Shown in pieces: positions 1 to 12,418 of a stretch of DNA of 64,000 nt. The DNA is from Cryptomeria japonica. Taxonomy: Eukaryota; Streptophyta; Pinopsida; Cupressales; Cupressaceae. The notes under the pieces were generated by a model, which ran no database searches, was not told the DNA's origin, and was given only the letters and a program-made list of their open reading frames with translations. The position numbers and the translations under genes are program-made. Positions within the stretch are counted from its first letter, which is position 1. Each line of letters starts with the position of its first letter. The stretch covers positions 185,328,115 through 185,392,114 of the forward strand of contig NC_081413.1 of the NCBI RefSeq assembly GCF_030272615.1. Direction: 5' to 3'.

Positions 1-341
1 TGGAAAAACCATCTAAGTGTCAAAGTAGAAATGCCAAAAACCAAAAACCAACAATCTCCCAAAGTGATCATCAAAATACAGATACAAAGAATAACAATCT
101 CTCCCCTAATGAATAATCTCTCCCCAACAGATAATGTGTTCTTCCATAGTCCACAAATATCTCTCCCCCTTTGACATCAAATGCCAAAGCAATACAAAAC
201 CAAATACAATCTTGTTACAAATACCAATTGTTATAACCACATTTATTCAATCTACTCCCCCTGAGAAGTAGCTCTCCTTCATCAAAGCCAAAAAAAGGTT
301 TCTCTGTTAATTCTGTCGGTCTGATGCCATGCTCCAACTGT
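1..341 (-). other. Copia element 3' noncoding end with purine tracts
   Basis: This stretch lies downstream of the minus-strand copia pol remnant. Read on the minus strand it carries purine-rich tracts (around 163-172 and 257-264) like the polypurine tract that primes plus-strand DNA synthesis just before a 3' LTR. No LTR boundary can be placed because the element leaves the window to the left. No other gene is seen here. Confidence 0.5.
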
Positions 342-937
342 CTAAGTTTCTACCAATGAGGGTATAACTCCAAGTTGCTCTCTTAGATATTCAAAAGTTT
401 CCTTAGGCAAAGGTTTAGTAAAGATATCTGCAATCTGCTCTTTAGTATTCACATAAACCAATTTCACTTCTTTTGCTTCAACATTCTCTTTTAGAAAATT
501 GAATTTGATAGAAACATGTTTAGTTTTAGAGTGAAATACCAGATTCTTTGATATATCAATTGCTGCCATATTATCATAGTAAATGATTATAGGTTCCTTG
601 CATTTTACCTTTATGTCCTTCAACATTTGCTTGATCCATAATACCTGTGTACAATTAGTTGTTGTTGCAACATATTCTAATTCTACTGTTGATAAAGATG
701 CACAACTTTATTTCTTGCTCAACCATGAAATTAGTTTGCTGCCAAGAAAAAATGCTTCGTCGGTGGTGCTTTTTCTGTCATCTACATCTCCTACCCAATT
801 TGCATCTGTGTATGCACATAAGTCAAAATTTTCATCTTTAGGATACCATAAACCAAGATTTGTTGTGCCTTGTAGATACCAGAAAATCCTTTTCACTATT
901 GATTCATGATTTTCTTTAGGATTACTCTGAAATCTTA
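342..937 (-). pseudogene. Ty1/copia pol C-terminus (RT tail and RNase H), broken
   Basis: Read on the minus strand this is the C-terminal end of a copia polyprotein. The upstream part holds the RT-RNase H connection and the RNase H start (AYTDANWVGDVDDRKST). The downstream part holds the ending LVYVNTKEQIADIFTKPLP, which is diagnostic of plant copia elements. Both parts share one frame and are separated by a single TAA at 708-710, with the LSTVELEYVA motif between them. The N-terminal part is hidden in the gap at 938-1437. RNase H would remove the RNA template during reverse transcription. This copy is inactive and partial. Confidence 0.93.
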
Positions 938-1437
938 NNNNNNNNNNNNNNNNNNNNNNNNNNNNNNNNNNNNNNNNNNNNNNNNNNNNNNNNNNNNNNN
1001 NNNNNNNNNNNNNNNNNNNNNNNNNNNNNNNNNNNNNNNNNNNNNNNNNNNNNNNNNNNNNNNNNNNNNNNNNNNNNNNNNNNNNNNNNNNNNNNNNNNN
1101 NNNNNNNNNNNNNNNNNNNNNNNNNNNNNNNNNNNNNNNNNNNNNNNNNNNNNNNNNNNNNNNNNNNNNNNNNNNNNNNNNNNNNNNNNNNNNNNNNNNN
1201 NNNNNNNNNNNNNNNNNNNNNNNNNNNNNNNNNNNNNNNNNNNNNNNNNNNNNNNNNNNNNNNNNNNNNNNNNNNNNNNNNNNNNNNNNNNNNNNNNNNN
1301 NNNNNNNNNNNNNNNNNNNNNNNNNNNNNNNNNNNNNNNNNNNNNNNNNNNNNNNNNNNNNNNNNNNNNNNNNNNNNNNNNNNNNNNNNNNNNNNNNNNN
1401 NNNNNNNNNNNNNNNNNNNNNNNNNNNNNNNNNNNNN
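938..1437. other. Assembly gap (500 N)
   Basis: Exactly 500 unknown bases, a round number that suggests a placeholder rather than a measured size. The copia pol enters it from the left. From the right comes an LTR of element A whose partner copy predicts about 860 further bases, so the true gap is probably longer, or the LTR is truncated. Confidence 0.97.
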
Positions 1438-1816
1438 TCTGGACAACTTTTCCTCAAATTTTCAGGGCGACTTTGTCTCAACATATCACTGCCAAATTCA
1501 AGTGCACAACTTCATCCCATATTATGATCTTAAGTTATAATCAATTCTTTGTCACTTTTACACTACATAATTCAATCAATTTCCTTTCCATTTCAAACAA
1601 GGAAGAGAGGATATACTTAACATTCCCAATTCATTTAGAATTAAATCTACCATCTTCATGTGGAGAGATTGAATCTAGTGAATTATCCTCTCCTCTTTCT
1701 AATGTAACATGGTGAAAAGTGCTTGAATGGTAATCAATAGTGAAACTCTCATCTCTCTTTGAGGGAAAGGGTAGTTTCCTTCCTCATCTCTCATTCACCA
1801 TTTTTCCACCATTACA
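1438..1816 (+). repeat. Element A 5' LTR, 3' part only
   Basis: About 379 bases closely matching 15705-16079, including the shared end CACCATTACA. The differences are scattered substitutions. The upstream portion of the LTR falls in the gap or is missing. Confidence 0.9.
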
Positions 1817-1819
1817 TTT

Positions 1820-1830
1820 TGGTGAACCCA
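1820..1830 (+). other. Element A primer-binding site (putative)
   Basis: TGGTGAACCCA lies three bases after the LTR end. The same core follows the LTR of element B (17582) and, in reverse, that of D (29824-29832), which supports it as the tRNA primer site of this superfamily. I cannot name the tRNA with confidence. It is not the initiator Met site seen in C and E. Confidence 0.65.
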
Positions 1831-2932
1831 ATGTCTTGCATGCTTTCCTTTGAACAAAATTGCATATTTTTCATTTACAAGTTTCAACTTTCTACAAACT
1901 TAGTGGTTAAATCATTCAAACCCTAGTTTTTTAAATTTTAAATTGAACTTGTGATTTGTAAAAATTGTTTGTGGTTATCTTAGATCTGAAAATTGTTTTG
2001 TTTGTTAAATTCAATTTCCTCTTTCTCTTGTTCAATTTGCAATTAATTTACAAAATTGAGAGGTTACTTGTTAAAACCCTAATTTTCAAAAATCATCTTG
2101 AACTTGTGCAAAAATTGGATTTTAATTTAATTTTTTAGATTTCTGATAGTTCTTAGATTTGTCTTTAATCCTATAATTCAAAATTTCAATTTCCCCCCTT
2201 TTTCCCAAAATTCAAATTTCAAAATTAAGTGGTCATCAAACCCTAATTTTTAAAATTAATTGGATTTGTGTGAATTTTAAATCAATTTTATTTACATTCA
2301 TATTTCTAAACATTTTCCAAGGTGTCCCTACCCATTAGGTTTGACCCTTTTCAAAATTGCAATTCAATTCCTCTTTTCTTTCAAAACCCTAATAGGGTCC
2401 TATTTTCACATTTGTGCCTTCATTTCGCCCATCTAGAGATCGTAAAATTCACCAATTTTTTGGGGTTAGCTTCAAAATCATCGTAATATCCATCCCTGAA
2501 AAATTTTGAAAAAAGTTGGTCAGACCATGTGCGTTCCTGCCACGGTCCTCAGTTTTTTTCCCAAAATTTTGGGACGCTTTTATGATTGTATTTACTAACC
2601 TAAATCTAGAAGATTGGTGGATTTTATCAATTTTTTATCCCTCTAGAATCGGAAATACCTTCAAAATTCAACATTTCAAATTTCAAGAAATTTTTTTAAA
2701 TTAATAGGTTAATTATAGTCTACCCTGATTTTAAAAATTCTAATTTTAAAATTAAATGGTATTCCCTTGGCCCTAATTTTAAAATTTAAATTTCCTTTCA
2801 TTTTTAGAAATTGTGTCATTCCCTTCCTCCAACAAAGTTCAAAGTGTGTAATCATTATTTCCTTACATTTTGCATTACTCAATTTTGTAAGTTTTGTTCC
2901 ACAATTCAAACTTCAAATTTTCCCTCTAGTGC
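1831..2932 (+). other. Element A leader between PBS and gag
   Basis: About 1.1 kb of AT-rich sequence with recurring AAACCCTAATTTTTAAAATT-like phrases. Similar phrases recur in the leader of element D (29300-29820, reverse orientation). No supported ORF. It probably serves as an RNA leader and packaging region, by position only. Confidence 0.5.
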
Positions 2933-5260
2933 ATGAGTTTTACCACTATTAGTCCTACCTATCCTATCCTCGTTAGACGAAGTATTAAAATTAAGGCTTC
3001 CCAAGGTTTAATTATCGAGGATATGGAGCCTATTTTGGGTGACTTCTTTAATGGGGATCATGCTAATTCTTCTCATCCTAATCATGTGCCTATTCACCCC
3101 ATTGATGGATCCCATGATGAAGAAGAAGCTTTAACTAGGGTTTCTTTAGATGAACTTTCTACATTGGACAATTAATTTGATAGCTTTGAACAATGGATGT
3201 TCCAAGAATATCGTATTAGTGAAGCTCTTCCATTAATTGAAGGTCTTAAATGCATGCTTCAAAGTGATAAGAATGTAATTGATATATTGTGTGCCATTGC
3301 ACATATTGTTGATTCTAATGTCATTCCTATCAAGAGTTGTGCTGAAACCCTAGGTTATTCACAACTTGCAACACAACTCAATTCCTATGTTCCTTTGACT
3401 ACTCCTATGACTAGTATTCCTACTTTCACATCTAACATCATGGCTACTTCAACTCAAAGTGTCATCCCTACAACAAGTCTCCATGGGGGAAATCCCTCTT
3501 CTTCATTTAATCCTCCATTGTTACCTATGTCTTCCATGAGTGTTCCTATTATTCCTCAACCAATCAGTGTGACATAAGGGGACAATTCCTTCAACAACTT
3601 TATTCCTCCTTTAAGTGTCCCTTTTCCTACCCAATCATCACCAATGCCTACTTATCATAATGTACCACCACCTTATTCTCAGTCCATGCCTTCTTTAAAT
3701 AACATCACACCACCTTCTTAATCACCTATATCTAAAATCGATTCTTCCACCGAAAGGATAATTAAAAAGCTTGCTCAAACCATGTCTTCCTTACAACAAC
3801 AAATTGCTTCTATGAGTCAATCCAAGTTTAGTGTGCCCACCTTCAATGTTGTGATCACACTTTCTCTTGATATTGTTAAAGTCGTGCCACCTAAACATGT
3901 TGAGATCCCTTAATTGGAACTCTATAATGGAAAAGGTGATACTCTTATGCATATCAAAACATTTCAAACCTTGTGTATTGATTTTGCTTATGATCAATGA
4001 TTACTTGGAAAACTATTTACAAGAACACTAAGAGATAAGGCTTTACAATGGTATTTCTCTTAGCCTTCTTATTCTATCACTTCCTTTCAACAACTAGCAA
4101 ATGATTTCATCTAACAATTTCAAAACAACATTGGTCCTAAAATCACTTTGTCTAATTTAACACATTGTAAACAAGGTGTTAAAGAAAAAGTGACTGATTT
4201 CATTGGTAGATATAAGTATTTGTGTGCTCAAATTTCTTTTCATGTACCTGATAATGATATTCAAAGAATTTTCATTTCTAATTTACAAAAAGATATCAAA
4301 GAAAAGCTTCTTTTGTATGAGTTTACTTCCTTTCCACAGTTGTGCACAACACTCCACAATTATCAACTCACTGTGAGTCAAATGGAGCAATCCACTCCTA
4401 TGCTTCCAAGTGATAAGGGAGAGAGTGTTCAACAACCATTTGTGAAGTTAAAACCAACAAAAAGCTTCATCAAGTTCAATGATCCAATCAACAACAACCA
4501 TGCGAATGCTACATGTGTACGTTCTATTTCTAAATGTTTCCAAAGAGAAAGACAGTTTACTTCCTTGAATGAATCTTTACATAGTATTATGTCTCAGTTG
4601 TTTCACAAAAATATTGTCAAACTTCCTCCTATAAAAAAAATTGATCCTTCTAAACTTGCATCTACTTATTTTGATAACAATTCCTTTTGCCAATTTCATC
4701 GTCAACTTGGCCATGATATTGAAAAATCTTTTCCAGTGAAGAATAAGATTCAAGACTTGATTGATAATAATACGATATCTATGGTAGGTGTGAATGATAA
4801 AGGGAATAAATCAGTAGCTCCTCCTAATCAAAATCTTAAGATTTTCACTGATCCCTTACCATCTCATATGTCTAACATCATAGAGATTGTGCTTAATTCT
4901 ATCTCTTCTGAAGAATTCACTTCTATGGATCCAAACTTGGTTAATATGGTAGAAAGACAAGATATGCCTAAGGATCCTTGTATCACATTTGACCCTAGCA
5001 AGACCATTATAGCACCTGATGCCCCTTTATACATAGTTGTAAAGGTTAAGGATATCCCTTGTCGTGGTGCTCTGATTGATCCCTCTTGCATGGTTAATGT
5101 CATAACTAGAGAGTATCTTTTCACTTTACGATTGCATAAACCAATATATGATACTTCTAATGTAACTGTGAAGTTATTTGATCAATTCTCTTGTCCTACC
5201 ATTGGTTATATCACCCTTCCTATTGAAGTCCATACTAAATTCATGGATGTTGAATTTGTT
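2933..5260 (+). pseudogene. Element A gag and start of protease
   Basis: One reading frame stays in phase for 2.3 kb, from an ATG at 2933 into the LINE insertion, interrupted only by nonsense codons (3173 and 3575, then five more between about 3718 and 4113). A proline- and serine-rich N-terminal third is followed by a retrotransposon gag core (LELYNGKGDTLMHIKTFQ). Next comes a variant CHHC knuckle, CQFHRQLGHDIEKSF, whose last cysteine is Phe. The protease-like region starts near DIPCRGALIDPSCMVNVI. Gag forms the particle and the knuckle binds RNA. Homologous to element D at 19230-21253. The frame stops abruptly at 5260, where the LINE begins. Confidence 0.85.
5246..5260 (+). repeat. LINE target-site duplication, left copy
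   Basis: GATGTTGAATTTGTT, repeated exactly at 13013-13027 on the other side of the LINE. Codons before the left copy and after the right copy belong to the same protease domain. Confidence 0.92.
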
Positions 5261-5861
5261 TTTGTTTTTTGGCAAAAGTGGCAAGCCACTGATATATAAT
5301 AATAAAAAGAAAACTGATTCAAGAGATCAATAGGGAAAGAACCAGGAAGAAAACCCTATATGCTTGCTTAGATACAATGAAAAAGAGGAAAGGAGGCAAA
5401 GAGAAGAAGCCACCCAATCCCGAGAGATAGATAGGGACTGCTCATAGAGTGAGTCGCTTAGGGGCCAAAATTAGAATATACAGTTGGGGCGAGACCTGAG
5501 GAAATCATAAATAACTGATCCCCTTAACCGGTTACCATGATGACTCAGAAGCGTGGCTCTGAATGTCGGAGCACTGAAGAGCTATGACAACCAATTGTCG
5601 ATTTTGTCGTATGAGTGCTTTGATACCGGTATGAAGTCCTGATGACCGGTTCATAAAAAGAAAAGCCTCCAATACAAGTGTTAGTCATCAAGCAAAAAGG
5701 GTTCCTCTACTGGTTCTGAAATACTAATGGAAATAAAAGCAAGAGCCAATCATCGAAAGGCTAGGGGCAGACAGAACATAGTGTCACATTGGTTATCATT
5801 AGATTTTCCATCCATCAAAAAGAAGCAATTTATGGATAGCAAAAATAATGCCAGAATGAAT

Positions 5862-6634
5862 TTACTCTTCCATGGTGGTGTCTTCCTGGGTTTGATTTGT
5901 GGGGGCATCGATGATGGGCATAGAGGACGAAGTCCATCCCGTGGCTTCATCCTGCGCTGGTACATTGAGGTCAGGAACCCTATCTGTGGTCCAACCCCTT
6001 TCCATAGGTTGTGATATTTGCAAACAAGTGTCAACATTTTCTATTTCTAGGATTTCCATTAGAGCCCCAACTTTAATTTTGACCCTATGTACAATGTGGT
6101 CATCCAATTGTCTGTCGAATTGATAGAGGTCATTCTTCACATGGCAAAAATTTTGCCGTTCAAGGCCATGCTTAATTTGGTCATAGAGTACCATGTAAGC
6201 ATGGCTAGATTGAATGAAGTGATGCGAAAATAGGCCTGCAAGGAGAGTCGACCCCTACCATAGATTATATTTTTTCAGGGCTTCATGGATCAAGGCTGAG
6301 GGGAGCATATCTTGTCTTACCAAGTTGAAGAATACTAATTCTAGCAAAGGAATAGATTGCAGAAGATCCAGAGCATTTGATGGAAAGGAACTGAGAAGTT
6401 GATGGGGATATAGAATCCTTTTAGCTTATGGGGATAGCATCTCCTCACCGATAAAGTCTTTGACAACCCTTCTCAATTGTGGATTGTGTAACAAAAAAAA
6501 TGGTCGAGGTCCCTATTAGTGATGTGTTCGTGAAAAGCCGCCAAGGATTCTGGAATTTGCACTGAGAACTGGTCATTCCATGGCATATATTCCCAATGAA
6601 TTGGCCTACATCCTCCACAAGAACCATTTTCCAT
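5862..6634 (-). pseudogene. Third ORF-like region of the LINE, function unknown
   Basis: Downstream of RNase H and inside the target duplications, a decayed coding stretch begins at an ATG near 6634 (MENGSCGGCRPIHWEYMPW) and runs with stops and frame changes into an open segment ending at 5862. The last segment (110 codons) contains DLNVP, which resembles plant EAR repression motifs, though one short match is weak evidence. I do not recognise a family. It could be an authentic third ORF of this LINE lineage or host sequence captured by 3' read-through. Its position between RNase H and the A-rich tail is what makes it unusual. Confidence 0.5.
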
Positions 6635-7001
6635 ATTGTAGAGCACTGTAATACTTCAAAAATTTAAATTTTTGAAAATTTTGGCTGAGAACTGTGTGTG
6701 TAAGAGAAAGCTAGTTCCATTTATAAACAAAAATTACCATCTCAAAGTGCAATAAATGATCAGATTTTAGGATCATGTTTGTGATTCTTGCATTAATTTT
6801 GTGCCCATATTATAGTCGAGGGGATGTGAGAGAGGCCTAAGTCTGTTTTGCCCCGTGTGAAGTGACATATTGAGAATCCTCGAGTACTTTGCACTAAAGT
6901 TCCATACATACCATTTGCAAAATTTGTTTAAGAGCATTAATGCGAGTGTCCTATCATCCTTCTTGATCACCAGCACCGGTTATGTGCTTATATGTGAGTA
7001 T

Positions 7002-10000
7002 TTAATAAGAATCTTGTGATAAGATTGTTGTACTTTCCTTTTGTACTAATTCGAGCAATTTGGGAAAAGAAGACAATTTAGTAGGAATTGCGACTGGCTC
7101 CACGGAGATGCCATCACAGCTCATATTTGCTAACATGTCAGCAACAAAGTTTCCCTCTCTTAGTGTGTGACTGACAAAGTAGTCCAAGAAAGTGTCGAGA
7201 AGATCCAAGGTGTGCTTCAGAACATAAGATAGTTGCCATGTCTTAGATATTTTTGAAGTAATTGAGTTGATAATTACTAAAGAATCCCCTTCTATGTGTA
7301 TACTGGGGAGGCCACACTTCCTTGCTAACACCAGACCAACTAGTAAGGCATTTGCTTCCGCCAAGTTATTCGTGCCTGAAGGGATTGGTGAAGCTTGGAA
7401 AGCATGCATTTTGCCAAAGTGGTCTCGAATGCAAACTCCAATTGCCGATTTCCCTGGATTTCCACGAGAAGAGCCGTCAAAGCTGATCTTAAAAAAATTC
7501 GGAGTTGGGGGTGTCCATTTGATGGACGATCGGTCTTTCACATGGACTGAAGACCAGTTTGGGGGAATCCCTATTGGTAAAATGATACCATGCCAAGATT
7601 TTTCAATTGCCTTATCCCACTAGGTAAATGACTGGATGTCCTTGGAATTAGTAAGCGAAGAGTTTTTGATTTCTGCAATCAAATTTTCCAGTTTGATCAG
7701 AACTTTATCCAGAAAGGAGGATGTTTTTCTGAAGATCCTTTTGATCCTCTCCCACCAAATTGCCCAAATGGTGTGAGCAGGAGCACATTTCCAAATACTT
7801 GAGAAGGTTTATGTAGAAAATAAAAGAGGCCAAGAGTTAAACATATCCCACAGTGATTTTGAAAAGGGCAGCATGACTTGGAGTTTATTCATGATGAAGA
7901 ACCAACATTGAGAGGCGAAAGAATAGTGTAGAAATAAATGATCAACTGTTTCTTCATCTAAGTCACAAAATACACAGTTAAAAGCTTGTGAAATGCCTAG
8001 TTTTACTAATCTCTCTATTGTTAAGATTCTTTTATTCAATGTTAGCCATGCAAAACAACCTGCTTTTGGTAAAACAATGTCATTCCAATAGAAATAATAT
8101 GCTCGACTACTTACCTTACTACTGCAACCCTACTATAAGGCATTGTAACCTTCTTTGATTGAGTATTGCCCTGATTCTAAAGCTACCCAAAATAACACAT
8201 CATCTTTGTTAGACATGATAACTGATCTATTCAATAGAATATTGGCCAATGAGGAAGATTGCTGGAAGGATATTGGGAGAAGAGTAGGGTCTTTCCAGAT
8301 TATTTTCCCTGAAAAAATTTCTACAGCAGACACATAGTCACTCAATTTTGTACCCCAATGGGCTATAGTTGTATTCATAATGTCTTTCATGTTATCCAAT
8401 TTAGCAATAGGAGGATGGCCACACCATGAGTCTGTCCAGAAGTTAGCACTGAGACCATTGTGGATTTCCCATGAGACATACTTAGATATTAGATTCCTTG
8501 AATCCATCATGAAATTCCAAATAGAAAACACCATTGGAGGGTCTAAAAGTGTCAATACTCTTGATGGTTGGGTGTTGTCCAATTATTTAGCTTGCATAAT
8601 CTAGCACCATTTGGAAACCAGGTTGGTGTACATTTTCCAGATCAGTTTCCCTCCAAAGGCCTTGTTGCGGTGCTCCAAATTGTGGAGTCCCACACCCCCT
8701 TGGGATTTTTGACATGACATATTTTCCAAAGAGGTTAAGGGGATTTTCCTTTCATTTGTCATATTGTTGCTCCATAATAAATCTCTAATGAGTTTCTGCA
8801 ATTGTTGGATGATGGATGAGGGAGACTTGAGGACAGACATGTAATAGTTCGGTATTGTTGTTAGCACTAACTTGATAAGCAGGATTCTACTTAATCGTGA
8901 AAGCCACCCTACTTTCCAAGCTGAGATTTGTGCCTGAATTCTACCAATGATAGCAGACCATTAGGATGGTTTGTTTGATCCCATAAAAAAGGGGATGCCA
9001 AGGTAGGAGGATGGCAATTGGTCCATTGAGAAGCCCAAAGTCTTGCATATTCTTAATGATATGATTGGAGATGTGTTGAAAATCAAAATATTAGACTTGG
9101 CAGCATTAATTTTCTGACCCGAAGCAGAAGATTAGATATCTAGAGTTTGCTTGATGAGCTTAACTTCTTTTAGAGAAGACTTACCAAATAATAATGTGTC
9201 ATCAACGAAAAGAGAGTGAGTTACTATTATTGAGGTACCTGGAAGGGTGGCCCCAAGCCAAAGCCCTTTTGAAGATTGAAAATTGATGTATATGCTCAAG
9301 GCATTTGCCATGATAATGAAGAGAAAGGGTGACAAAGGGTCGCCTTGTCTTATTCACTATGTACCCTAAAAAAACCTGAGGGATGACCATTTATTAGAAT
9401 AGAGAAATGCATGCTTGAGATACAATTTTTGATCCATTTGCACCATTTGTTTTGGAAGCCTAATTTTGATAATACTTTAAAAATAAACTCCCACTTAACC
9501 CGGTCGTATGCTTTCATCATATCAAGTTTGATAACAAAATTTTCTTGTTGGCTCTCATGGACAAAGTGTAAGACCTCATGCTAAACTAGGGCTCCATCCA
9601 TAGTCTCCCTACCTGGACAAACCCCCCTTGTTCTTCTGAGATGATCTTAGGTATAAGGAAGTGCATTCTAAGGTAAATGGCCTTAGTTACAATCTTATAT
9701 ATTGTGTTACAAAGAGAAATGGGTCTAAACTCTATGAATGAAGAAGGAGAAGGGGTTTTTGGGATGAGAACAATATTTGTTGCATTAATTTTTTTTAGCA
9801 TATCACCCCTTTTTCCTGGATTCTTCCATTACCTCTAAGAGGTCAAAACCAATCATATCCCAACACTTTTGAAAAAAGAGGGCGGTGAATCCATCTGGAC
9901 CTAGGGCTTTATTTGGGGAAAGGGAAAATACCACTTTGCGGACTTCTTTCAAAGTGAAGGGGGCCAGAAGGGCTCTGTTGTCCTGGTCAGAGATTAGAGG

Positions 10001-11314
10001 TGGAATAGACTACAGTAGAAGCTCAACATTGTCCTTCCAAAAAGGGGGATCTGAATTAGAATGTGGTGGGGCTAGGAGATTCTTACAAAAATTAACTCCT
10101 TGTTCTTGGATATTTGCTAAATTTTGAATCAATTGCCCTGAATCCTCATGCTTGATTGAGAATATAACATTAGATGCTTTTCTTTGTTTTGTGGAAGCAT
10201 GAAAGAATTTTGTGTTTTTATCCCCCTATCTCAACTAGAGTTCTCTTTATTTCTATCTCTTGTATTCTTCTTCTCTCTTATAGACCTCTTCCCACTCACT
10301 TTGAAGGCCCTTTTATGTAGAGTGCAGGAGTTGGTCCAAACCCTTGGAAATTATGGTTTGGTTAACTTCTTCCAGTTGTTGAGCAATGATTTTTTTTTTA
10401 GCAAAGACATTCTTAAAAATCTTTCTATTCCATTCCTTAGCTTGGATCTTAATAAACTGAAGTTTCTTAAAAAATTGGAACATCTTTGTTCCACTACATG
10501 CAGGGGCAGAAACCCACCATTGTCTTAGTAAAGCCTGAAAATGTGGGTATCTAAACCACATGTGCTCAAACTTAAAGGAGGAGCCATAAACTAACATGGG
10601 GTTCTTTTTTTGCCATTCCAGGATAATTTGGACTGGAAAGTGATCTAATTCAAAAATGGGGAGAATGTCTGAATGATAAATGACCTAATTGAGGTGCCAT
10701 TCCAAAGGAATAAAAAACCTAACGAGTCTCTCTACAATCTGAAGGAAGCCTGATCTCCTGTTAGTCCAAGTAAAAAGACCGTTATTAGGGATCACATCTA
10801 ATATGTTGTTTTCTATGGCGAAATTTAGAAAATCCTGCATAGATCATGGGGGTGGGTAGATTCCTCCTTGTTTTTCCTTATGAGACAAGATTGCATTAAA
10901 GTCTCGTCCAATGATGAAATTATGTGCTTCCTCTTGTTGGAGTAATTAAGTCAGTTTGTCCCATAGACCTTTCTTTTCCAGAGTGGGGATGGGGCCATAA
11001 ACATTAAATATCGTAAAGGTCATGTCATAACATACTGCTTTCAACATTTGCCAGTTAAGGCCTTGATCTATTAAGTGAACTTGAACTTTTTTAGGATTCC
11101 ATAATATAAGTAGACCGCCCAAGGCCCCAACCCCTTGCATGTGGGCCAATCCAAATTGTGTCCATTTGGTCACTGATTTGTGATACATTTCTTGTGATAG
11201 CTTTTTTTCTTGAAGTAAAAAAATGTCTACCTTTGAAGAATCAAGGTGAGATTTGATTCTCCCTCTTTTGTCAGAGGCATTAATACCCCTAACATTCTAA
11301 GAAATCATTTTCAT
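7002..11314 (-). pseudogene. LINE ORF2: endonuclease, reverse transcriptase, zf-RVT, RNase H
   Basis: Starting at the ATG at 11314, the apurinic-type endonuclease opens with MIS(stop)NVRGIN, where the stop sits in the usual Trp position, and LLQEKK. It continues through 10946-11188 (GVGALGGLLILWNP). Reverse transcriptase follows: fingers at 9586-9801 (FRPISLCNTIYKIVTKAI), palm with the catalytic FVDDTLLFG at 9132-9335, thumb at 8601-8867, a linker at 8133-8582 and a zf-RVT segment (NCVFCDLDEETVDHLFLH) at 7809-8039. The C-terminus is a type I RNase H at 7002-7541 (FDGSSRGNPGKS, NNLAEANALL, HIEGDS, EGNFVADMLA) that keeps the expected acidic residues. Frameshifts and stops between segments make it non-functional. 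Confidence 0.92.
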
Positions 11315-12260
11315 TGTGAAGAGGGAGTTCCTTTTGCACTCCTTGTAATTCTTTTTGATACTTTAAATTTTCCATCTAAGGTACTCTGAACTCTTGCCTC
11401 TATTTCTTCTTGAATTTTCACAGAGTTTGGTTTCCTACCTCTCTTTTTTGGGGTTGTAAAGCCATCTAATTTCAAACGAGGGCTCTGTTCAACTGATAAG
11501 GATTGTGCATAGTCAAAAATAAAAAATAAAAATTCCTCACCATCTTGTGAAATGGTTTCCACTTCTTCCTTCCTAATTTCTGAGGGGAGTTCCCCTTTAT
11601 CTGAGATGTCAAGAGATGAACAAACACACCTTGTTTCTCATAAGGGACACATTACATTTGTCATACTAACATCTTCCTCTTCTACAATTTCCTCAATCAT
11701 AGTGGTAGCTTGAGTGGACAAGATATTGTCTGCTATTTCCTGGATATGACCCTACTTACTTGAGACAGCCATCCCTAAAACTGATAATCTTTGCATTAAA
11801 TTCTAGATATCGATTGGGGATTAGTTGAATATTATGTCCTAAACTGTAGCTTCTCTGTCATCAGATGTTTTTTCACATAATCAGAGAGCCGGTGTGGGCA
11901 TGGAGGCAGATTTATAACTATAAAGGATCCAATTATATATGATAAAAAAATGTATTAGCTGATTAATCCATTGAACATAGGATGGTTCAAAGGCATCCTA
12001 AGGTTTAGAGGGATCATTACATGATTGTACATGATTGGAAGACATAACTACCTCATGTTGGTAGGGAGGACACATAAGAGGATCTGAGCAATGATTTTTA
12101 CAGACTAAAAGCTCTGGGTGCTCATGACCACTACAGGAATTCACAAAGTGGCCTAATTGTTACTAATATTTGCAAATGACCTCAGCATTATCCAATGCGA
12201 TGTCTTGATGCCACAAACCCCATTTTTATGAAATGGTTAAATGCTTTGGTAGGGTCTTCG
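11311..12260 (-). pseudogene. LINE ORF1 remnant with decayed zinc knuckle
   Basis: The C-terminal 83 codons (11311-11562) are open and basic and contain TPKKRGRKPNS, an AT-hook-like patch. Upstream, near 12165-12122, a CCHC knuckle is visible with exact spacing (CKY, then two stop codons, then QLGHFVNSC), the second cysteine being replaced by a stop. Further upstream the sequence can be followed to about 12260 with a frame change. Plant L1 ORF1 proteins bind element RNA through such knuckles. The ORF1 stop TGA overlaps the ORF2 ATG as ATGA. The true N-terminus cannot be placed. Confidence 0.65.
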
Positions 12261-12337
12261 TAGATGTCAAAAATTAGTTTTCTTTTGGAGTTTTGTTCAG
12301 AATGGATTCAGAAATGGAGGCTTTCTGGTGGGATTTT

Positions 12338-12418
12338 GAAAAAAAAATTCCCGCCCAAATGAATTTTGATTTTTTTTTCCCTCCCAAATGAATTTTGAAT
12401 TTTTTTTCCCACCGGAAT
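12338..12418. repeat. Short tandem duplication with poly-T
   Basis: Two to three adjacent units of roughly 37 bases share AAATGAATTTTGA, then a run of about eight T, then CCC. It lies in the 5' part of the LINE. Likely slippage or a small tandem gain. Confidence 0.7.

Noticed and set aside
906-1715. Long frames running through the N gap
   Set aside because: They are open only because unknown bases cannot encode stops; the real sequence is a pol end on one side and an LTR on the other.
5727-6123. Overlapping plus-strand frames of 74-95 codons
   Set aside because: They are the complement of the LINE's third ORF region and have no recognisable content of their own.
7267-7623. Plus-strand frame of 118 codons
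   Set aside because: Shadow of the LINE RNase H on the opposite strand.
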